DNA of 9,390 nt from contig DFIZ01000088.1 of assembly GCA_002372855.1 (NCBI GenBank), positions 1 through 9,390 of the forward strand, in the 5' to 3' direction. The translations under genes and the position numbers were made by a program. Positions 1 through 5,390 of the stretch are shown one piece after another. Positions within the stretch are counted from its first letter, which is position 1. Every line of letters begins with the position of its first letter. The notes below the pieces were generated by a model, which saw only the letters and a list, made by a program, of their open reading frames with translations, did not search any database and had not been told where the DNA came from. This DNA comes from Bacteroidales bacterium UBA3684. GTDB lineage: Bacteria; Bacteroidota; Bacteroidia; Bacteroidales; P3.

Positions 1-27
1 GAGAAGGGCCGAATTTGGTAGGTGTTT

Positions 28-110
28 GGAGGGGGTGGGGTGGAAGGGAAAATAAAAAATATTATAATTATTATGCAATATCTCGCACATTTTTGCGTTA
101 AGGGTTTGTT
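28..110 (+). promoter_or_regulatory. Upstream region of first gene: G-rich tract, AT-rich block, weak -7-like element
   Basis: A G-rich tract at about 28-48 is followed by an almost pure A/T block at 49-73. This is the only clearly non-coding AT-rich stretch in the window and so the best place for a promoter. CATTTTTG at 88-95 matches the Bacteroidota -7 consensus TAnnTTTG except at the first base, but I see no convincing -33 TTG at the right distance. A short inverted repeat (CGCA at 84-87, TGCG at 94-97) overlaps it. TAAGGG at 99-104 lies 6 nt before the ATG and resembles a Shine-Dalgarno sequence, which this phylum uses little. Promoter assignment is inference and weak. Bases 1-27 show nothing I can assign. 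Confidence 0.3.
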
Positions 111-719
111 ATGTATAAAAATATCATGGTCATAATGGCTGCCCTGGCGCTGGGCTTCGGGGCCACGGCACAGGGCTGGCGGGCCGCCGGGGCGGACACG
201 TCGCGGTGGGATTTCCACATGTCGGCAGGCACGACGGTGCTGAGTGTCGGCGGCCGCGGCAACGCCTATGTCTGGGCGGCGCCGAAGGTGGAATACCGTG
301 CCAGCGACCGGCTGACGCTCTACGGCGGTTTTTCGGCCGTGGGGTCGCTGCTGGGCGGCTACGAGCTGCGGGGCTACGAGCGCAGCTATGTGCCGCGGCG
401 CCGCGGCACGCAGATGGTCACTGGCGGCGTGGGAGCCGAATACCGCGTCAACGAGCGCCTGAGCGTCTGGGCCTCGCTGCAGCACACCGGCGGATGGCAC
501 GAGTCGCTGTGGCTGCCCTACGGCGAGTCGATGCCTGTGGGGGTGACGACCCTCAGCGGCGGTTTCAGCTATGCGCTGAGCGACGAGTCGCTGCTGGAGT
601 TCCACTTCCACGTGGTGCACGACCACTACGGCAACGACGCCCTGGGCCTGTTGGGGCACCCCTACTACGGCTGGGGTGTGCCGAGCTACGAACTCTACAG
701 CGGCCCCTGGCCCTGGTAG
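111..719 (+). CDS. Exported hypothetical protein, probable small outer-membrane beta-barrel
   Basis: The protein has 202 aa and an N-terminal signal peptide: Lys3, a hydrophobic stretch over residues 5-19, and a likely cleavage in the ATAQG region around residue 20-21. The mature part is rich in Gly, Tyr, Trp and aromatic-ended alternating segments, such as the stretch from APKVEYRASDRLTLYGGF onward and later GGVGAEYRVNERLSVWASL. This pattern fits amphipathic strands separated by turns of a small outer-membrane barrel. It ends in WPW, and a terminal aromatic residue is common in outer-membrane proteins. No catalytic motif is visible. An alternative start is Met6 at position 126, but ATG 111 gives a better signal peptide. 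It is the first gene of the co-directional run and lies 46 nt before the DUF4290 gene. The barrel call is inferred from sequence texture; the function is unknown. Confidence 0.6.
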   Translation: MYKNIMVIMAALALGFGATAQGWRAAGADTSRWDFHMSAGTTVLSVGGRGNAYVWAAPKVEYRASDRLTLYGGFSAVGSLLGGYELRGYERSYVPRRRGTQMVTGGVGAEYRVNERLSVWASLQHTGGWHESLWLPYGESMPVGVTTLSGGFSYALSDESLLEFHFHVVHDHYGNDALGLLGHPYYGWGVPSYELYSGPWPW

Positions 720-765
720 GGGAAACGGGAAACCGCGAAAAGAAAAAAGAGAAACAGATTAACCG

Positions 766-1389
766 ATGGAATACAACACTCAACGAGAGCCACTGAAGAT
801 TACCGACTACGGGCGCAACGTCATGAAGATGATCGATTACGCCAAAACTATCGCCGACCGTGCGGAGCGCACGCAGATGGCTTACCTCATTGTGGAGACC
901 ATGGCCTTGGTGAACCCCAAGGTCAAGGAGCGCACCGAATACCGCCACATCCTGTGGGACCACCTTATGCTGATGTCCGACTACGAGCTGGACGTCGACA
1001 CCCCCTATCCCGTTGTGCGCGAGGTGACCGAGGCCTTCCACCCCAAACCGATTGATTACAGCGACAGCAAGATACGCTACCGCCACTACGGCCGGGCGCT
1101 GGAGGATATGATCCGTGCCGTGGCCGAGATGCCCGAGGGCGAGGAGAAGAGTCTCCTCTCGCAGCAGATTGCCCACACCATGAAACGCCAGTACCTGCAG
1201 TGGAACCGCGATTCGGTGGACGACAACCTCATCCGCGAGCAGCTCGACGAGCTCTCCGGCGGACGCATCAAGCTGCCCGACGGCTTCCAGTTCCGCGATT
1301 CGAAGATATACCTCGACGCCATGGCCGCCGTTGCCGCCAAGAAGGAAGCCGGCGAAAAGAAGAAAAAGAAAAAGAAGAAGAACAAATGA
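766..1389 (+). CDS. DUF4290 family protein, upstream partner of murA
   Basis: The protein has 207 aa, a usual length for DUF4290, a Bacteroidota family of unknown function. I recognise the N-terminus (MEYNTQ followed by a YGRNVMKMIDYA segment) and the HILWDHLMLMSDYELDVD region at about residues 62-79. It has no signal peptide or membrane segment and is probably cytoplasmic and mainly helical. The last 16 residues are almost all lysine (KKEAGEKKKKKKKKNK), encoded by a near-homopurine tract at about 1357-1385. The stop codon overlaps the murA start (ATGA, 1386-1389), so translation of the two genes is probably coupled. From memory, this family often sits directly before murA in Bacteroidota, which suggests a link to peptidoglycan synthesis; this is inference from gene order only. 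The leader at 720-765 is purine-rich with no clear Shine-Dalgarno motif. Confidence 0.85.
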   Translation: MEYNTQREPLKITDYGRNVMKMIDYAKTIADRAERTQMAYLIVETMALVNPKVKERTEYRHILWDHLMLMSDYELDVDTPYPVVREVTEAFHPKPIDYSDSKIRYRHYGRALEDMIRAVAEMPEGEEKSLLSQQIAHTMKRQYLQWNRDSVDDNLIREQLDELSGGRIKLPDGFQFRDSKIYLDAMAAVAAKKEAGEKKKKKKKKNK

Positions 1390-2705
1390 GCAGTTTCGAA
1401 ATCATAGGCGGTCGCAAGCTGCGAGGCGAGATAGTGCCGCAGGGCGCCAAGAACGAGGCCCTGCAGGTGCTCTGCGCCGTGCTGCTCACCTCCGAGAAGG
1501 TGCGCATAGAGCATGTGCCCGACATCCGCGATGTGAACAAACTTATCGACCTGTTGAAGCTCCTCGGCGTCAGTGTGCGCGAGGATGTGCCGTCGGCCTG
1601 CGAGAGTGGCCGCACCTTCGAGTTCCAGGCCGACCAGGTGAACCTCGAGGTGCTGCAGAGCCCGCAGTTCCGTGAGCAGGCCGGAGCCCTCCGCGGCAGC
1701 ATCATGCTGGTGGGCCCGCTGTTGGCGCGTTTCGGCCAGGCCGTGGTGCCTCAGCCCGGGGGCGACAAGATTGGCCGCCGCCGTCTGGACACCCATTTCA
1801 TCGGCATGGAACGCCTCGGCGCCGAGGTGGAGTACAAGCGCAACGCCTACCTGGTGAAAGCCAAGAAACTCAAGGGGTGCTACATGCTCCTCGACGAGGC
1901 CTCCGTCACCGGCACGGCCAATATCATCATGACCGCCGTCATGGCCCGCGGCACCACCACCATCATGAATGCCGCCTGCGAGCCTTATGTCTACCAGCTC
2001 TGCAACATGCTCAACCGCATGGGCGCCAAGATTAGCGGCGTGGGCAGCAATCTGCTGACCATCCGCGGTGTCAAGGAGCTGCACGGCTGCGAACACCGCC
2101 TGCTGCCCGACATGATCGAGGTGGGCTCGTTCATCGGCATGGCCGCCATGACGCAGGGCGACATCACCATCAAGAACGCGCAGGTGCAGCACCTGGGGCT
2201 GATTCCGCAGGTGTTCCGCCGCCTGGGCATCGAGGTGTGGCAGAAAGGCGACGACCTCTATGTGCCCGCGCAGGAGCACTACGAGATTGAGCGTTTCATG
2301 GACGGTTCCATTATGACCATCGCCGATGCGCCGTGGCCCGGCTTCACGCCCGACCTCATCAGCATTGCCCTTGTCGTGGCCACGCAGGCCAAAGGCAGTG
2401 TGCTCATCCACCAGAAGATGTTCGAGAGCCGCCTGTTCTTCGTCGACAAACTCATCGACATGGGGGCGCAGATCATCCTTTGCGACCCGCACCGCGCCAC
2501 CGTCATCGGCCTGGACCGCGAGCACAAGCTGCGCGGAGTGCGCATGGCCTCGCCGGACATCCGCGCCGGTGTGGCGCTGCTCATCGCCGCCCTGAGCGCT
2601 GAAGGCAAGAGCCGCATCGACAACATCGAACAAATCGACCGCGGCTACCAGCGCATAGACCAGCGTCTGGCCCGTCTGGGGGCCGAAATAAGAAGAGTAG
2701 AGTAG
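1386..2705 (+). CDS. murA: UDP-N-acetylglucosamine 1-carboxyvinyltransferase (MurA), Asp active-site variant
   Basis: MurA transfers enolpyruvate from PEP to UDP-GlcNAc, the first committed step of peptidoglycan synthesis in the cytoplasm. The protein has 439 aa from ATG 1386, which overlaps the preceding stop. The frame is open further upstream, but homology begins at MSSFEIIGG. GAKNEA places the substrate-binding Lys22-Asn23 at the E. coli numbers. The catalytic loop reads PGGDKIGRRRLDTHF, so the usual Cys (Cys115 in E. coli) is Asp at residue 127 (codon 1764-1766). The general base is retained as Asp323 in PWPGFTPD (E. coli Asp305), as is Arg393 in DIRAG (E. coli Arg397). The C-terminus has the expected IDRGYQRI motif. 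Asp in this position occurs naturally in Mycobacterium, Chlamydia and Borrelia and prevents covalent attack by fosfomycin. All other key positions are intact, so I expect an active enzyme. Confidence 0.97.
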   Translation: MSSFEIIGGRKLRGEIVPQGAKNEALQVLCAVLLTSEKVRIEHVPDIRDVNKLIDLLKLLGVSVREDVPSACESGRTFEFQADQVNLEVLQSPQFREQAGALRGSIMLVGPLLARFGQAVVPQPGGDKIGRRRLDTHFIGMERLGAEVEYKRNAYLVKAKKLKGCYMLLDEASVTGTANIIMTAVMARGTTTIMNAACEPYVYQLCNMLNRMGAKISGVGSNLLTIRGVKELHGCEHRLLPDMIEVGSFIGMAAMTQGDITIKNAQVQHLGLIPQVFRRLGIEVWQKGDDLYVPAQEHYEIERFMDGSIMTIADAPWPGFTPDLISIALVVATQAKGSVLIHQKMFESRLFFVDKLIDMGAQIILCDPHRATVIGLDREHKLRGVRMASPDIRAGVALLIAALSAEGKSRIDNIEQIDRGYQRIDQRLARLGAEIRRVE

Positions 2706-2741
2706 AAACAAAACTATCCAATAACTAAACCCATATACGAC

Positions 2742-3479
2742 ATGTTCAGCTTTTTCAAACGCAAATATGAACCCCGCCCCATCTTCGCCGCCCTGGGCAC
2801 CGACATGCACTGCCACCTGGTGCCGAAGGTCGACGACGGCTCCAAGTGTGTCGAGGAGAGCGTCGATTGCCTCAACACCCTCAAATCCGTAGGCTACAAC
2901 AAGGTCATCATCACCCCCCACTTCCAGACTCCCCGTTTCGAGAACGACGAGGACGACATCTGCCGCCGCTTCGAGGACCTGAAGAAGCAGGCCATCGAGG
3001 CCGGTGTGGAGATCGAGATGGCCGGCGTGGGAGGCGAATACCGCATCGACAGCGGTTTCCAGAAACGCATCGACAACCCCCGTTTCCTCCAGGTGGGAGG
3101 CAAGTATGTGCTTGTCGAGTTCTCGCTGCACCAGCAGATGATGGGCTGCGACGAGATGATTTTCGACATGCAGATGAAGGGCTACGAGGTTATTCTGGCC
3201 CATCCGGAGCGCTACCCCTACCTCAACGTCAACGGCACACGCATGGAACAGCTCAAGAACCAGGGCGTATACTTCCAGACCAATGTCCTGTCGCTGGGCG
3301 GATTCTACGGCGAAGAAGCCAAGAAACGCGCCTACCAGATGATAGAGCGCGGATGGGTGGAGTTCATGGGCACCGACACCCACAACACCATGTATGCCCA
3401 GGCCCTCATCGACCTCTCCCACGACCGCAAGGTGGAGAAGGTCCTCGAGAAATACGAGTTTATGAACAAAACGTTATAG
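2742..3479 (+). CDS. CpsB/YwqE-like PHP-domain tyrosine-protein phosphatase
   Basis: The 245-aa protein belongs to the PHP-fold metal-dependent phosphatases of the CpsB/CapC/YwqE type, which dephosphorylate bacterial tyrosine kinases of capsule and exopolysaccharide systems. Family motifs appear in order: DMHCHLVPKVDDGS (residues 21-34, metal ligands His23 and His25), TPHF (58-61, His60), GGEYRID (97-103, Glu99), LAHPERY (152-158, His154) and GTDTHN (210-215, Asp212 and His214). It has no signal peptide and should be cytoplasmic. The length is near that of YwqE and CpsB. The 36-nt leader before it is A-rich with no Shine-Dalgarno motif. No tyrosine kinase or polysaccharide-export gene is present in this window, so its substrate cannot be told from context. 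Another PHP phosphoesterase activity is possible, but motif order and length favour the CpsB group. Confidence 0.88.
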   Translation: MFSFFKRKYEPRPIFAALGTDMHCHLVPKVDDGSKCVEESVDCLNTLKSVGYNKVIITPHFQTPRFENDEDDICRRFEDLKKQAIEAGVEIEMAGVGGEYRIDSGFQKRIDNPRFLQVGGKYVLVEFSLHQQMMGCDEMIFDMQMKGYEVILAHPERYPYLNVNGTRMEQLKNQGVYFQTNVLSLGGFYGEEAKKRAYQMIERGWVEFMGTDTHNTMYAQALIDLSHDRKVEKVLEKYEFMNKTL

Positions 3480-3518
3480 AAAACAGAAAAAACACATCAT
3501 TCAAAAACCCCCATTTTT

Positions 3519-4025
3519 ATGAAAAAGATATTGTTTGCCTTGATGGCCGTGGTCGCCCTGGTGACCGTCTCATGCAGTAAAAGCGAAGAAGAAACCACCG
3601 AAACCTCCCTCAAAGGAAGATGGGAAGCCCCGCGTTTCCCTGACACCCCTGAGGATATTGCCTTTGTAGCCCTTTTTGGCGAAGCGAACCTCGACCTGTA
3701 TGTCGTCTCCTGGGGACAGCACCTGAGGGGAACGTACACGTGGGCTAACAATGTTGTAAAGTACAACATTACAGAGGCATACAAAGCACTTACCGATGTG
3801 GAGTATGACGAGGAAGGCAACATGACAAGCTGGTCGTGGAACATAGGAAACCTTGATGCCACCACCCTCGATCTCACCAGTGGCTACGAGTGGTATCCGA
3901 TGACGGCGGAAGAGCTGAATCGGGCCAAAGAGGACTTCGGCGAATTTGAGTTCAACGTCAGCGGAAATACCGCCACCTCCTCCCTGGTGGGCATCGATAA
4001 TTTGACTTTCAACAAAGTTAACTAA
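3519..4025 (+). CDS. Small putative surface lipoprotein, possibly lipocalin-like
   Basis: The 168-aa protein has a lipoprotein signal peptide: Lys2-Lys3, a hydrophobic core over residues 4-17 and a lipobox ending TVSC, giving lipidated Cys19. The following residues SKSEEETTE are acidic and resemble the lipoprotein export signal that sends Bacteroidota lipoproteins to the outer cell surface, so surface exposure is likely (inference). SLKGRWEA at 30-37, then alternating strand-like segments such as LRGTYTW, resembles the start of small lipocalin-like domains, but I cannot assign a family with confidence. By hand count, bases 3661-3840 are about 51% GC, against about 72% in the purB line 4201-4260. 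Codons such as GTA, ACA, ATA and AGG are also more frequent here. This suggests recent acquisition or weak constraint. It sits 39 nt after the phosphatase and 15 nt before purB. Confidence 0.75.
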   Translation: MKKILFALMAVVALVTVSCSKSEEETTETSLKGRWEAPRFPDTPEDIAFVALFGEANLDLYVVSWGQHLRGTYTWANNVVKYNITEAYKALTDVEYDEEGNMTSWSWNIGNLDATTLDLTSGYEWYPMTAEELNRAKEDFGEFEFNVSGNTATSSLVGIDNLTFNKVN

Positions 4026-4040
4026 GCCAAGCAAAAAGAA

Positions 4041-5390
4041 ATGAACAGTCTCAATGCCGTGTCGCCCATCGACGGGCGCTACCGTTCCAAGTGCGAACCC
4101 CTCGCCAAATACTTCTCCGAGGGTGCTCTGATAAAATATCGTGTCCGCGTCGAGGTGGAGTATTTCATTGCCCTGGCCGACCGCCTGAAGGGCCTTCGTC
4201 CGGCCCTGGCCGCCGTTGCCGCCAAGGCCGAGCAGCTGCGCGACATCTACCGCCAGTTCTCCGATGCCGATGCCCAGGCCATCAAGGACATCGAGAAGAC
4301 CACCAACCACGACGTCAAGGCCGTGGAATACTTCCTCAAAGGCAAGTTCGACCAGATGGGCCTCGCCGAGCTGAAGGAGTTCATCCACTTCGGCCTCACC
4401 TCGCAGGACATCAACAACACCTCCGTGCCGCTGAGCATGAAGGAGTGCCACGACGAGGTGCTCCTGCCCGCCTACCGCCGCCTGCAGGCCCTGCTCGACG
4501 AGCGTGCCGAGGAGTGGAAGGACATCCCCATGCTTGCCCACACCCACGGCCAGCCCGCCTCGCCCACCACGCTGGGCAAGGAGTGGGGCGTTTTTGCCTA
4601 CCGCCTGCGCCGTCAGCTCGACGAGCTGGAGCGCATCCCCTTCACCGCCAAGTTCGGTGGCGCCACGGGCAATTTCAACGCCCACCTGGCCGCCTTCCCC
4701 GATATCGACTGGCGCGCTTTCGGCAACGACTTTGTGAAGAACCACCTCGGCCTCGAGCGTCAGCAGCTCACCACCCAGATTGAGAACTACGACATGATGG
4801 CCGCCTGGTTCGACGCCTGCAAGCGCATCAATGTCATCCTCATCGACCTCTGCCGCGACGTGTGGACCTACGTCTCGATGGAGTACTTCAAACAGCGCAT
4901 CAAGGCCGGCGAGGTGGGTTCCAGCGCCATGCCGCACAAGGTGAACCCCATCGACTTCGAGAATGCCGAAGGCAATCTGGGCCTGGCCAATGCCATCTTC
5001 GAGCACCTGAGCCACAAGCTCCCCATCAGCCGCATGCAGCGCGACCTCACCGACTCCACCGTCAGCCGCAACATCGGCGTCCCCATCGCACACACCATAA
5101 TCTCCATCGCCTCGCTCGAGAAAGGCCTCGGCAAGCTGCTCCTCAACGAGCAAGCCCTCTACCGCGACCTGGAGAACAACTGGGCCGTGGTGGCCGAAGC
5201 CATCCAGACCATCCTCCGTTCCGTTGGCTATCCCAACCCCTACGAGGCCCTGAAACAACTCACGCGCACCAACGAGAAGGTCACCGCCGATACCATCGCC
5301 GCCTTTGTCGACACCCTCGACGTCGCCCCCGACGTCAAGGAGCGCATCCGTTGCATCACCCCGCATAACTATATCGGTTACAGCCTGTGA
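4041..5390 (+). CDS. purB: Adenylosuccinate lyase
   Basis: PurB cleaves SAICAR to AICAR plus fumarate, and adenylosuccinate to AMP plus fumarate, in purine synthesis; it is cytoplasmic and usually homotetrameric. The 449-aa length is close to E. coli PurB (456 aa), and the N-terminus (MNSLNAVSPIDGRYR) is typical of that subgroup. TSQDINNT begins at residue 120. HTHGQPASPTT begins at 167, with His169 matching the general acid His171 of E. coli. The fumarate-lyase signature GSSAMPHKVNP begins at Gly293, placing the catalytic serine at Ser295, the E. coli number. No key residue is missing. The start follows a 15-nt A-rich gap (aagcaaaaagaa just before the ATG). The stop TGA overlaps the GTG start of the ABC exporter by 4 nt, and a terminator-like hairpin lies about 33 nt after the stop. 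Confidence 0.98.
   Translation: MNSLNAVSPIDGRYRSKCEPLAKYFSEGALIKYRVRVEVEYFIALADRLKGLRPALAAVAAKAEQLRDIYRQFSDADAQAIKDIEKTTNHDVKAVEYFLKGKFDQMGLAELKEFIHFGLTSQDINNTSVPLSMKECHDEVLLPAYRRLQALLDERAEEWKDIPMLAHTHGQPASPTTLGKEWGVFAYRLRRQLDELERIPFTAKFGGATGNFNAHLAAFPDIDWRAFGNDFVKNHLGLERQQLTTQIENYDMMAAWFDACKRINVILIDLCRDVWTYVSMEYFKQRIKAGEVGSSAMPHKVNPIDFENAEGNLGLANAIFEHLSHKLPISRMQRDLTDSTVSRNIGVPIAHTIISIASLEKGLGKLLLNEQALYRDLENNWAVVAEAIQTILRSVGYPNPYEALKQLTRTNEKVTADTIAAFVDTLDVAPDVKERIRCITPHNYIGYSL

Noticed and set aside
604..619. Second parS-like sequence with core TTCCACGTGG in the first gene
   Set aside because: Only 12 of 16 positions match and both outer arms are wrong. The core is explained by preferred codons for Phe-His-Val-Val, so it is probably chance.
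700..719. CCCCT...AGGGG inverted repeat over the stop of the first gene
   Set aside because: The stem is 5 bp with a 9-nt loop and is followed by AAAC, not a T-run. It is too weak to call a terminator.
1200..1385. Upstream extension of the murA frame adding 62 residues
   Set aside because: The extension is an Arg-rich shadow of the DUF4290 gene with no similarity to MurA. The ATG at 1386 overlaps the upstream stop and begins exactly where MurA homology begins.
1086..3422. Very long open frame on the minus strand opposite the DUF4290 gene, murA and the phosphatase gene
   Set aside because: The + strand encodes clear MurA and PHP-phosphatase motifs here. The minus frame has a His/Val/Ala-biased, repetitive composition typical of the complement of GC-rich codon-biased genes, with no recognisable domain.
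1323..4227. A shared run of 19 bases (GGCCGCCGTTGCCGCCAAG) in the DUF4290 gene and purB
   Set aside because: Both copies encode Ala-Ala-Val-Ala-Ala-Lys in unrelated proteins, so alanine-rich helices with the same codon preference explain it.
3570..5366. Long minus-strand open frame opposite the lipoprotein gene and purB
   Set aside because: It is a shadow of purB codon bias. It is Gly/Val/Asp-rich with no motifs and spans two well-supported + strand genes.
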